NCBI RefSeq assembly: GCF_000342045.1
Contig: NZ_AONQ01000024.1
Coordinates: 1-63,040 of the forward strand
Direction: 5' to 3'
Length of the DNA stretch: 63,040 bases
DNA from: Paramagnetospirillum caucaseum
GTDB lineage: Bacteria; Pseudomonadota; Alphaproteobacteria; Rhodospirillales; Magnetospirillaceae
Position numbers and translations under genes: made by a program
In this document: piece by piece, positions 51,631 through 59,514 of the stretch
Layout: each line of letters starts with the position of its first letter
How positions within the stretch are numbered: position 1 is the stretch's first letter
The notes under the pieces: generated by a model
What the model was told of the DNA's origin: nothing
Databases searched by the model: none
What the model saw: the letters and a program-made list of their open reading frames with translations, nothing else

Positions 51631-52068
51631 ATGGCCGGCAAAATCAGCTTCCCCCACGGCAATGACTGGGGCGTCATCGGCCCCGAGGGCGACCACGATC
51701 TGCCGGTGGAGTCGACCCTGGGTCACCGCTTCCAACTCGTCGATGGCGAGGTTGTCGACCGCTACGACGGCGCCACCGACGACGAGGTCCGCGAGATTGA
51801 TGCCGCGCGCGTCGTCGAGCGGCAGGCCGAGGAACTCCAGGCGGCCAGAACCGCCCTGGTTCGCCGGGTCAAGGCCGAAGCGGCGCAGCGCATCGCCAAT
51901 CTCGACTGGAAGGTCGAACGCGCCCGTGAACGGGACGTCCTAAACGGCTCCAAGACCCTCCAGGAGGTCTATGCCGAGCGCGAGGTCATTCGGCTGGCGA
52001 GCAACCAGGCCGAAGCCGCAATCGCCAAACTCGCCTCCCAGGAAGAGATCCAGTCCTTCTCCTGGTAG
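51631..52068 (+). CDS. Putative tail fibre assembly/chaperone protein
   Basis: The 145-residue protein has a short N-terminal beta part (FPHGNDWGVIGPEGDHDLPV) and a long charged helical C-terminus (ELQAARTALVRRVKAEAAQR, then REVIRLASNQAEAAIAKLAS). That layout is like gpTfa-type fibre assembly proteins, and it lies right after the fibre tip gene. The role is inferred. Confidence 0.55.
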   Translation: MAGKISFPHGNDWGVIGPEGDHDLPVESTLGHRFQLVDGEVVDRYDGATDDEVREIDAARVVERQAEELQAARTALVRRVKAEAAQRIANLDWKVERARERDVLNGSKTLQEVYAEREVIRLASNQAEAAIAKLASQEEIQSFSW

Positions 52069-52097
52069 CCGCCTCCCCCGATTCGGAATAACTCGCC

Positions 52098-52430
52098 ATG
52101 ACAGAACAATCCCCGGACATCTGGGCGGGCGTCGCCACCCAGTATGTGGGCGCGTGGGGGCAAGCCGCCCCCATGGTCCAGATCGCCGCCATCGCCGCCA
52201 CGGTGGTCATCATCGCCATCGTCGCCTGGGCATGGTCGCGGAAGCAGGGGGCGCCGGATCCATCCGGTGTTCCCATCGAGGCCTTCGCCCATGTGGTGGA
52301 GGAGCAGGCCCGCCAGACCGAGGCGCTGCGCTCGGCGGTCGAGGGCCTGTCCGAGATCGTTCACCAGATCCGCCTGCTGCTGGAGGCCCGCACCTTGTGT
52401 CCCTATGGCGAGGAGCGGCGCGATGCCTGA
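52098..52430 (+). CDS. Single-TM phage protein
   Basis: The 110-residue protein has one hydrophobic segment (about 25-46, MVQIAAIAATVVIIAIVAWA) followed by a polar helical domain (EEQARQTEALRSAVEGLSEI). It could be a spanin-like or tail-associated membrane protein; topology is N-out or N-in uncertain. It overlaps the gpL-like gene by eight bases. Confidence 0.6.
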   Translation: MTEQSPDIWAGVATQYVGAWGQAAPMVQIAAIAATVVIIAIVAWAWSRKQGAPDPSGVPIEAFAHVVEEQARQTEALRSAVEGLSEIVHQIRLLLEARTLCPYGEERRDA

Positions 52431-52947
52431 TCCGGCGTTGTCGCAGGCGCTGAAGGAGGCGTTTGCTTCAGCCCCGGCCGGAACGGTGATTCTCGATACG
52501 TTGGAGATCTGGCATCCGACCTTTGACGAGCCGATCCGGGTGGTGCGGGATCATGCCGACCTCACCGCCCGGCTGGAGGCCGGTGCTCCCCGTGACGGCG
52601 GCAAGCGGGTGACCTTCGCAGCACTTGCCTTCGAGTTCTCGCCGCCGCCGGTGGATACCGCTCCGGTGCCGGAAATCACCGTCACCCTCGACAATGTGGG
52701 CAGCGACATCACCAACGCCCTGGAAGGGGCCGCCGTCAGCCAGCAGGTGATCGAGATCACCTGGCGGCCCTATCTCTCCACCGATCTCAACGGCCCCCAT
52801 ATGGACCCGCCCATCACCATGACCCTGACCGAGGTCGAGGCCGACACCATGAGGGTGACGGGGCGCGCCCGCATGCTGGATGCGGGGAACAAGTCGTTTC
52901 CGTCCATCACCTATACCGCCCGGCGCTTTCCCGGTCTGGCGCGGTAA
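52423..52947 (+). CDS. Minor tail protein (DUF1833, gpL-like)
   Basis: The 174-residue protein has the DUF1833 pattern ILDTLEIWHPTFDEPIRVVR near the start and FEFSPPPVDTAPVPEITVTL with VSQQVIEITWRPYLSTDLNG. It corresponds in position to lambda gpL, which binds a [4Fe-4S] cluster at the tail tip in lambda; no Cys is present here, so no cluster. It converges with a minus-strand PIN toxin six bases later. Confidence 0.8.
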   Translation: MPDPALSQALKEAFASAPAGTVILDTLEIWHPTFDEPIRVVRDHADLTARLEAGAPRDGGKRVTFAALAFEFSPPPVDTAPVPEITVTLDNVGSDITNALEGAAVSQQVIEITWRPYLSTDLNGPHMDPPITMTLTEVEADTMRVTGRARMLDAGNKSFPSITYTARRFPGLAR

Positions 52948-52953
52948 CGGGGA

Positions 52954-53367
52954 TCAGGTTTCCCAGGGATTGAGGATATCGACGCCAGCCGCCGCGAAGT
53001 CGGCGACGTTGCGGGTCACTACGGTAAGCCGGTGCTTCAGGGCGGTGGCGGCGATCAGGCTGTCGATGGCCGGCAGCGGCTGCTTGATCCGGGCGGTCAG
53101 GCGGCCCCATTCGTCGGCGACGGCGGCATCGACCGGCAGCACGCGGCTCTCGAACCAGTCGGGTAATTCGATCTCCAGCCAGGCGATGATCCGGCCACGC
53201 CGTCGCCCGTCGGGTAGCTTCTCAGCGCCCCGGCGGATTTCCCCCAGGGTCAGAGCGCTGAGGAACAGCGCCTCCTGCGGCACCGTCTCGAACCACTCCA
53301 CCACCTGCGGGGCCGGGACGGGCCGGATCAGCTCGGACAGGGCGCAGGTATCGACCAGATAGCTCAC
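52954..53367 (-). CDS. vapC: VapC-family PIN toxin
   Basis: The 137-residue protein carries the PIN acidic set: SYLVDTCALSEL (Asp), LSALTLGEIRRG (Glu), LPAIDSLIAATA (Asp) and VTRNVADF (Asp). It is an RNase toxin neutralised by the Phd-type antitoxin upstream, whose gene overlaps by four bases. The pair is antisense inside the late operon between L and K. Confidence 0.9.
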   Translation of the reverse strand: MSYLVDTCALSELIRPVPAPQVVEWFETVPQEALFLSALTLGEIRRGAEKLPDGRRRGRIIAWLEIELPDWFESRVLPVDAAVADEWGRLTARIKQPLPAIDSLIAATALKHRLTVVTRNVADFAAAGVDILNPWET

Positions 53368-53612
53368 AACTCGATGTCCCGTGACGGCGAGCGGTCGCGC
53401 TCGACGTCGAGATCGACGCCGGACAGCGGCGACGCCCGCAGGAATTCCACCAGCGAGGGCTTACGCCCCTTCAGCCGTTCGTACTCGTCCTGGGACATCA
53501 CCACCGCCGTGGTACGGCCCCGAACGGTGATCGCCTGCGGACCCTCGGCCGCGGCGCTGCGCAGCAGCTCGCTGAACCGGGCCTTGGCGTCCTGAACCTG
53601 CCACGCGTGCAT
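53364..53612 (-). CDS. Phd/YefM-family antitoxin
   Basis: The 82-residue protein begins MHAWQVQDAKARFSELLRSA and has QAITVRGRTTAVVMSQDEYE, the Phd/YefM fold signature. The C-terminal tail (SLVEFLRASPLSG) binds the toxin. The frame is open to 53699, but ATG at 53612 gives the family start; GGAGAC is eight bases upstream. Confidence 0.9.
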   Translation of the reverse strand: MHAWQVQDAKARFSELLRSAAAEGPQAITVRGRTTAVVMSQDEYERLKGRKPSLVEFLRASPLSGVDLDVERDRSPSRDIEL

Positions 53613-53653
53613 GGGTGTCTCCTGACCATTCTGACCAGATGAGGATAGCGACA

Positions 53654-54091
53654 ATGACCCGCGAATGCCAGTCGCCGGTTGGTGGCCCCCATTGGGCAAT
53701 CGCCTTGATCGGCCTGCCGTGGTCCGTCCACGGCAGTGGGCCGGACTCGTTCAATTGCTGGGAATTCGTCCGCATGGTGCAGGCCGAGCATTTCGGCCGC
53801 CTGCTGCCCGAGATCGGCAATCCCGAAGACATGCTGGTCATGGGCCGAACCTTCCGCGACCACCCCGAGCGTCGGCGCTGGGCCAAGGTTGACCCGCCAG
53901 CGGAGGGCGATTGCGTGCTGTTGCGCCGGTCTCGCCATCCCATCCATGTGGGCGTCTGGCTCGATGTGGATGGCGGCGGCGTCCTGCATTGCGCCGAGGG
54001 CGCCGGAGTGGTGTTCCAGCGTTCGGACGCGCTCGCGCTCAACGGCTGGGCCATCGAAGGCTTCTACCGGTTCATCGGAAACTCGGCATGA
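53654..54091 (+). CDS. Tail assembly protein K (NlpC/P60 peptidase)
   Basis: The 145-residue protein has the NlpC/P60 nucleophile motif FNCWEFVRMVQAEHF and the His motif SRHPIHVGVWLDVDG, with a following HCAEGAGV. In lambda gpK acts as tail-tip peptidase. It precedes the J-like gene and overlaps it by four bases. ATG at 53654 is preferred; an upstream in-frame ATG at 53615 lacks family similarity and lies within the antitoxin promoter. Confidence 0.85.
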   Translation: MTRECQSPVGGPHWAIALIGLPWSVHGSGPDSFNCWEFVRMVQAEHFGRLLPEIGNPEDMLVMGRTFRDHPERRRWAKVDPPAEGDCVLLRRSRHPIHVGVWLDVDGGGVLHCAEGAGVVFQRSDALALNGWAIEGFYRFIGNSA

Positions 54092-56415
54092 CCGCCTCCA
54101 TCGTCATCGTCACCAATCCGTTCGAACCGGTGGCCAGCCGCTCGGTTCACGCGGTGGAATCCGGCATCACGCTGGGCGGCCTGTTGCAGGCTTGCGGCAT
54201 TGCCGAGGATTGCTGGTCCGACGGGCCGGAAATCCTGATCGGCGGCATGACGGTGCCGGTCGGCATTTATGCCGTCCGGGCCATCGTGGACGGCGAGGTC
54301 GCCACCGTGATTCGCTGGCCCCAGGGCGGCGGGGGCGGTGGTGGGGGCGGCAAGAACCCCATGCGGATCGTGCTGACCATCGCGGTGATGGTGGCCGCCA
54401 TCTATCTGGGCCCCATGGCGGCGGTGGCCATGGGCTATACCGCCGCTGGCAGTGCCGCCGCCATGGCCACCGCCGGCATCGCCCTGGCCGGCTCGATGCT
54501 GATCAACACGGTGATCCCGGCCCCTAAGCCCTCCATGCCGTCGCTCAACTGGGGCGGCAGCGGCAGCGCGCCGGCCCCCAGTCCGACCTATTCAATCCAG
54601 GCTCAGGGCAACCAGGGCCGATTGGGCCAGCCGATCCCGGTGATCTATGGCCGCCACCTGATCTATCCCGACCTCGCCTCCGAGCCCTACCAGGATTACG
54701 TCGGCGGCGAGCAGTACCTCTATCAGCTCCACGTCATTGGCCAGGGCGAGTATGCGGTCGAGCAGATCCGCGTCGAGGACACCCCCATCTCTTCCTTCGA
54801 GGAGGTCCAGACCGAAACTGTTTCTCCCGGCAGCCGGGTCACCCTGTTTGAACCGGACGTGGTCACCGCCGCCGAGATTGCCGGCCAGGAACTGGTGGCC
54901 CCCAATCTGGTGGCCTCCGGCGACGACGGATATATCGGCCCGTTCACCGCCAATCCGGTCGACACCTCGGCCGGGGCGCTGGGCATCGACGTGGTCATGC
55001 CGCGTGGCCTCTACTATGCCAATGACGGCGGCAGCCTCGATAGCCGCACCGTCCAGTGGCAGGTCGAGGCGCGCGCCATCGATGCCGAGGGTGGAGCCAT
55101 TGGCGGCTGGGCGGTTCTGGCGCAGCCGTCGCATACCGCCGCCACCAACAGCACCATCCGTCTGTCCTTCCGCTATTCGGTCAGTCCGGGCCGTTACGAG
55201 GTCCGCCTCAAGCGTCTCGACACCAAGGACACCGCCGAACGTACCGGTCATGAAATCCGCTGGGGCGCTCTGCGCGCCTATTTGACCGGCCAACCCGATT
55301 TCGGCGCCGTCACCCTGCTGGCGGTCAAGATGCGGGCCACCGACAATCTGTCGCAGCGCTCCTCGCGCATGATCAACGTCATCGCCACCCGCAAGCTGCC
55401 GGTGTGGTCGGCGGCGGGCGGTTGGTCGGCGCCGCAGCCGACCCGGTCCATCGCCTGGGCCTTCGCCGATGCCTGTAAGGCGGACTATGGCGCCAAGCTG
55501 GCCGATAGCCGCATCGACCTCAAGACGCTGGCCATCCTGGATGCCGTTTGGACCGCGCGTGGCGATTTCTTCGACGCGGTGTTCGACACCAGCATGACGG
55601 TGTGGGAAGCGCTGACCCGTATCGCCCGCTGTGGCCGGGCCGTGCCCATCCAGCAGGGCGGCATCGTCCGCATCATCCGCGATGCACCCCAGACCATGCC
55701 GGTGGCCATGTTCGGGCCGCGCAATATCGTCAAGGGCTCGTTCAAGATCAAGTACGTCATGCCCGGCGACGACACCGCCGACGCCGTGACGGTGGAGTAT
55801 TTCTCGTCGCGCACCTGGAAGCCCGACGAGACCACAGCCAAGCTGGCGGACAGTGCTGGCGACAATCCCGCCAAGGTCAATTTGTTCGGCTGCACCGCCA
55901 AGGACCATGCCCAGCGGGAGGGTCTCTACATCGCCGCCAACAACCGCTATCGCCGCCGCATGGTCACCTTCCGCACCGAGCTGGAGGGCATGATCCCCAC
56001 CTATGGCGATCTGGTCGCCATCACTCACGACATGCCCCGCTGGGGCCAGGGCGGCGAGGTGATCGATTGGCAGGCTGAATCCGCCAAGCCGCCCTGGACT
56101 GGGGCGGTTCTGGTGCTGTCCGAACCGCTGACCTGGACCGAGGGCGCCAGCCATTATCTGGCGCTGCGCCGCCGCGACGGCAGCCTTGCCGGGCCGTTCC
56201 GGGTCGAGCCGGTGGCCGATGCGCCCACCCTGGTGCGTCTCGCCGAGTCGCTGACCGTCACGCCTTATACCGGCGGCTCGGAGGAGCGGACGTATTTCAG
56301 CTTCGGCCCCGGCCAGGCTTGGGCGCAGACCGCCCGCATCCTCGCCATCCGCCCCCGCGCCGAGCAGGTGGAGATTACCGCCGTCGCCGAGGATGCGCGG
56401 GTGCATGTGAATTAG
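54088..56415 (+). CDS. Tail tip protein J with N-terminal gpI-like part
   Basis: The 775-residue protein combines what in lambda are gpI and gpJ. Residues 1-160 have a ubiquitin-like region (ITLGGLLQACGIAED, GGMTVPVGIYAV), a nine-glycine run and hydrophobic helices (IVLTIAVMVAAIYLG, GIALAGSMLINTV), as in gpI. From about 165 the J core follows (GRLGQPIPVIYGRHLIYPDL; RTVQWQVEARAID; TVWEALTRIARCGRAVPIQQ). Lambda J is about 1130 residues; here the variable C-terminal part is short, so host-range specificity may lie in the separate fibre genes. A terminator follows. Confidence 0.85.
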   Translation: MTASIVIVTNPFEPVASRSVHAVESGITLGGLLQACGIAEDCWSDGPEILIGGMTVPVGIYAVRAIVDGEVATVIRWPQGGGGGGGGGKNPMRIVLTIAVMVAAIYLGPMAAVAMGYTAAGSAAAMATAGIALAGSMLINTVIPAPKPSMPSLNWGGSGSAPAPSPTYSIQAQGNQGRLGQPIPVIYGRHLIYPDLASEPYQDYVGGEQYLYQLHVIGQGEYAVEQIRVEDTPISSFEEVQTETVSPGSRVTLFEPDVVTAAEIAGQELVAPNLVASGDDGYIGPFTANPVDTSAGALGIDVVMPRGLYYANDGGSLDSRTVQWQVEARAIDAEGGAIGGWAVLAQPSHTAATNSTIRLSFRYSVSPGRYEVRLKRLDTKDTAERTGHEIRWGALRAYLTGQPDFGAVTLLAVKMRATDNLSQRSSRMINVIATRKLPVWSAAGGWSAPQPTRSIAWAFADACKADYGAKLADSRIDLKTLAILDAVWTARGDFFDAVFDTSMTVWEALTRIARCGRAVPIQQGGIVRIIRDAPQTMPVAMFGPRNIVKGSFKIKYVMPGDDTADAVTVEYFSSRTWKPDETTAKLADSAGDNPAKVNLFGCTAKDHAQREGLYIAANNRYRRRMVTFRTELEGMIPTYGDLVAITHDMPRWGQGGEVIDWQAESAKPPWTGAVLVLSEPLTWTEGASHYLALRRRDGSLAGPFRVEPVADAPTLVRLAESLTVTPYTGGSEERTYFSFGPGQAWAQTARILAIRPRAEQVEITAVAEDARVHVN

Positions 56416-56441
56416 CCGCTTTCGATATCACCGTTCCCACC

Positions 56442-56464
56442 AGCCGCCTTCGGGCGGCTTTTTC
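56442..56464 (+). terminator. Rho-independent terminator after J
   Basis: AGCCGCC (56442-56448), a TTCG tetraloop and GGCGGCT (56453-56459) form a perfect hairpin followed by TTTTT. It would end most late transcripts between the tail and lysis genes, with read-through or a separate promoter serving the latter. Confidence 0.85.
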
Positions 56465-56478
56465 ATTGGAGGTTCCCC

Positions 56479-56916
56479 ATGACCAAGGACGCTGTCGTGC
56501 CGCGTGGCATTCGCCTCAACAACCCCGGCAACATCAAGGAATCCCCCGGCGACAAGACCCAGTGGCAGGGCGAGCGCGCCACCGATGACGATCCGGTGTT
56601 CGAGGAATTCGTCAGTCCTGAAGCGGGCATTCGGGCGCTGGCCCGCATTCTGCTCGGCTATCAACGCCGCTATGGCCTCAACACCGTGACGGGGATCATC
56701 ACCCGCTGGGCGCCGGGCTGCGAGAACGACACCGGCTCCTATATCGCCCATGTCGCCTCCCGCCTCGGTGTCACGCCCGATCAGGCTATCGACCTGACCA
56801 AGGCCGACACCATGGTGGGGTTGGTTGAAGCCATCATCCGCCATGAAAACGGCCAGCAGCCCTATGCCCGTGAGGTGATCATGGTCGGAATCGCTATGGG
56901 GCTGGGGAGCGCCTGA
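56479..56916 (+). CDS. Candidate endolysin (NPGNI-type structural/lytic protein)
   Basis: The 145-residue protein starts MTKDAVVPRGIRLNNPGNIK. The RGIRLNNPGNI motif is typical of a family of phage virion or lysozyme-like proteins (P5-like). It also has RALARILLGYQRRYG and ITRWAPGCENDTGSYIAHVA, which fits a lysozyme-like fold. It sits next to the holin, supporting a lytic role. Strong GGAGG precedes the ATG. The catalytic residue is not proven. Confidence 0.72.
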   Translation: MTKDAVVPRGIRLNNPGNIKESPGDKTQWQGERATDDDPVFEEFVSPEAGIRALARILLGYQRRYGLNTVTGIITRWAPGCENDTGSYIAHVASRLGVTPDQAIDLTKADTMVGLVEAIIRHENGQQPYAREVIMVGIAMGLGSA

Positions 56917-56918
56917 CC

Positions 56919-57518
56919 ATGAACCTGCTCGATCTCCTCGGCGATGCCGCCGCCATCGCCGCCAATCCCATCGCGGGGCTGGCCAAGGTGGCGCTGGACG
57001 TGGCGCCGGACATCGCCAGCCTGTTCGGCGACGATGCCGAGAAGGCCGTCGGCAAACTGGCCGACACCGTCCGCACCATCACCGGCACCGATGATCCCGA
57101 CAAGGCCCGCGAGGCGCTGGCCGATCCCAATCTGGTGTTTCAGCTTCGCTCCCAGGCGCAAGGATTCGCCCATGCCGAACGCATGCAGCAGATGGCCGGG
57201 GCCATCACCACGCTGACCGCGACCCTGGCCGACCGTCAGAACGCCCGTGCCAGGGACAGCGAGTTCACCAAAGCAGGCAGGAGCAACACTCGCGCCAACG
57301 TCCTGCTGGTGACCGCTGGACTCGGCATTGTCGGGGGTATCGGCTTCATGGTGTTCGGCCATGTCGACGGCAACACCGCCGTCGGTGGCTGCATCATCTC
57401 GGTGGTGACCCTGCTGGCCGGCAAGTTCGCCACCGCCTTCGACTTCGAATTCGGCGGATCGGCGGATTCGGAGCAGACCCGCACCTTGCTGGCGCAGGCG
57501 CCACCCATTGGCAAGTAG
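56919..57518 (+). CDS. 3TM-type holin family protein
   Basis: The 199-residue protein has an N-terminal amphipathic stretch (LLGDAAAIAANPIAGLAKVA) and two clear C-terminal membrane segments (about 127-147, ANVLLVTAGLGIVGGIGFMV, and 155-172, GGCIISVVTLLAGKFATAF), typical of the Holin_3TM family. It would permeabilise the inner membrane for the endolysin encoded just upstream. It is the last gene of the late block. Confidence 0.82.
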   Translation: MNLLDLLGDAAAIAANPIAGLAKVALDVAPDIASLFGDDAEKAVGKLADTVRTITGTDDPDKAREALADPNLVFQLRSQAQGFAHAERMQQMAGAITTLTATLADRQNARARDSEFTKAGRSNTRANVLLVTAGLGIVGGIGFMVFGHVDGNTAVGGCIISVVTLLAGKFATAFDFEFGGSADSEQTRTLLAQAPPIGK

Positions 57519-57543
57519 CACAATCCACTTTTTGCACGACATG

Positions 57544-57580
57544 GCCGACCGGGGGAGCAATCCCCCGGTCGGCTCTTTTT
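57544..57580 (+). terminator. Strong rho-independent terminator after the lysis genes
   Basis: GCCGACCGGGGGA (57544-57556), a GCAA loop and TCCCCCGGTCGGC (57561-57573) form a perfect 13-bp stem, followed by TCTTTTT. It marks the end of the phage late transcript. From 57581 to 57724 nothing coding is seen. Confidence 0.92.
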
Positions 57581-57724
57581 GTGTTTCTAGCCTGCGTATG
57601 TGGCAGACTGCTGATGGGCTCTGAACGGGGTCGCCGCCATTCCCACCGCCACCATTGATCCATCCCCCGCGATGGCGTCTCCGGTGGTCCCCGCGCTTTC
57701 GGGTCCGGGTCCCCGTCGAGGCCC

Positions 57725-58627
57725 TTATCGCCCCATGGTTCTGGCGTCGCTGCCGACCGCATCGAGAATGCCGCGCATCTCAACCGCCATTTCAGCATGG
57801 TGGCGGTCGATATAGTCGGCCACCGCCTCATTGCGGAACAGCTTGGCTACATACCCCTTGGTCACCACCAGACTGAGCATGATGTCGCCCAGGCTGTCCT
57901 CGACCGAGCGATAGTCGCGCCGCAGGCGCTCCATCTCGTGTTCCATGCGGGCGATATCGGTCGCCGACATGCCCTCCACCTTCTTGGGTCTTGCCGGATC
58001 GATCAGGTGCTCAGGCCGGGTCGCGGCCAGCAGAACCTTGGCATAGGAGAGGGTGAAGCGGTTGGCCGAGATCATCATTTCCACTGCATCGATCTGGCGC
58101 AGCGGCTTCATCCGTCGCAGGATCGGAAAGATCGCCGGAACCACCATGCGATCCTTCAGCATGTCGACCACCTCGGGAGCGATGCCGACCAGCATGTACT
58201 GCCGCTCTTGAATCCGCTTCACATCCACCGCCAGTCCTTCGGCGATGGCCTTGGCCGACACTCCCTTCTCGATGGCCTGCAACAGCATCCGGTGTTCCTG
58301 GATCGCCGTCATCCGGGCGATCCGTCGGTTATAGGTGAAACCCTCGTCATCGGTGGAAACCAGGCATCGTGCTTCGGTTGCTCCGATCTCCCGCAGGGCC
58401 GCCAGGCGGAGATGGCCGTCCAGCAGGATGTAGGGGCCGGATCGCTCCTTCGCCTTCTCGGGGTGGACAGCCAAGGGTTCGACCAACCCCACTTGGCGGA
58501 TGGAAGCCAGGATGGTGCGGAATTTCGGGGTCTTGAGAACTTCCTTTCCCACCACCTTGGTCGGCAGGATGCGCTCCAGCGGCAGTGTGATGGTTTTCGC
58601 CTCGAAGCCGAGCCGGATACCGGTCAT
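57725..58627 (-). CDS. ParB/RepB-like protein 2 (RepB C-terminal type)
   Basis: The 300-residue protein has an N-terminal ParB-like fold (ITLPLERILPTKVVGKEV; YILLDGHLRLAALREIGA, where canonical ParB has GERR) and a helix-turn-helix region (EKGVSAKAIAEGLAVDVKRI). The C-terminal helical part (MEHEMERLRRDYRSVEDSLG) resembles the RepB C-terminal domain. No parA is nearby, so a standard partition role is unlikely. It overlaps the first ParB-like gene by four bases in a three-gene operon led by a serine recombinase. Confidence 0.8.
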   Translation of the reverse strand: MTGIRLGFEAKTITLPLERILPTKVVGKEVLKTPKFRTILASIRQVGLVEPLAVHPEKAKERSGPYILLDGHLRLAALREIGATEARCLVSTDDEGFTYNRRIARMTAIQEHRMLLQAIEKGVSAKAIAEGLAVDVKRIQERQYMLVGIAPEVVDMLKDRMVVPAIFPILRRMKPLRQIDAVEMMISANRFTLSYAKVLLAATRPEHLIDPARPKKVEGMSATDIARMEHEMERLRRDYRSVEDSLGDIMLSLVVTKGYVAKLFRNEAVADYIDRHHAEMAVEMRGILDAVGSDARTMGR

Positions 58628-59514
58628 GGCGTCTCTCCCTTCAGGCGATCCGCCAGCGGCTTGGGCAGATCGAGCAGCCCCTCCGCCCGCAACAGGGTGC
58701 GGAAATGCTCGTCGGCAAACAGGCGGCGCAGCGCCGAGGTCAGCAGGATCAGCCGTTGCTCGCCGATGTCGGCCTTGCGGATCAGCATCTGCTGGCGGTG
58801 AACCTCTTCCTGGTAGACCTGGGCAAGCCGCCGAGGTGAAGGAGGCTGGTCCTTGCCCGGAAATTTGTGGCCATAGGCCTTCCCAATCAGCTTGCGGCGC
58901 TCGATCAGGCGCCGCACCTTGAGCAATTGCGGTCCTTTCAGGGTTCCATCCTGGTAGGCGTCCATCAGGCTGTGCTGCATGGCGGAATCGTCGCTGTGAG
59001 CGATCTGGCTGGCCAGATAGATGGGCATCCAGCCCCGTTCCACCGCGGCGATCAGCCGCTCCTCGCCTTCGCGCAGAAGGATCAGGATTTCCGAGATATA
59101 GGACGGATCGAGACCGGTCTTGGCGCCGATCTCGGGGGAACTGTAGCCGCGATCCTCCAGGATGCGGATGGCGGTCAGCAGGTCCCGGTTGGTATGCTTG
59201 CGCCGCGCCATGTTCTCGATCAGGCCGCGCAGATAGGCGTCGGCCTCGGTGGTATTCTCGATCAGGGCGGGAATGGTCTTCTCCCCCAGCGCCATGACTG
59301 CTTCCAGACGCCCCTGGCCGCACACCAGGTCGTATCTTGGCCCATCCTGATCTCGGCCGCATTCCCTGACCGTGATAGGTCGCTTGAGGCCGACCGAGGC
59401 GATGCTGTCGATCATGGCGGCGAACATCTCGCGATTCCGGCTGCGGGGATTGGCGATGCGGATACGCTCCACCGGGATCAGGTGGATGGCTTCGTCGCCT
59501 TTCCCGCCGTCCAT
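58624..59514 (-). CDS. ParB-like protein 1
   Basis: The 296-residue protein has a ParB N-terminal domain (IHLIPVERIRIANPRSRN; LVCGQGRLEAVMALGE) with GQGR where canonical CTP-binding ParB has GERR. An HTH follows (SSPEIGAKTGLDPSYISEIL). The middle and C-terminal region is Arg/Lys-rich. It overlaps both neighbours (recombinase stop TGATG and the next ATGA), which implies co-translation. Confidence 0.8.
   Translation of the reverse strand: MDGGKGDEAIHLIPVERIRIANPRSRNREMFAAMIDSIASVGLKRPITVRECGRDQDGPRYDLVCGQGRLEAVMALGEKTIPALIENTTEADAYLRGLIENMARRKHTNRDLLTAIRILEDRGYSSPEIGAKTGLDPSYISEILILLREGEERLIAAVERGWMPIYLASQIAHSDDSAMQHSLMDAYQDGTLKGPQLLKVRRLIERRKLIGKAYGHKFPGKDQPPSPRRLAQVYQEEVHRQQMLIRKADIGEQRLILLTSALRRLFADEHFRTLLRAEGLLDLPKPLADRLKGETP

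Noticed and set aside
57725-59514. Plasmid-type parABS partition locus
   Set aside because: There is no ParA ATPase gene and no obvious parS cluster, and the key GERR motif is altered in both proteins.
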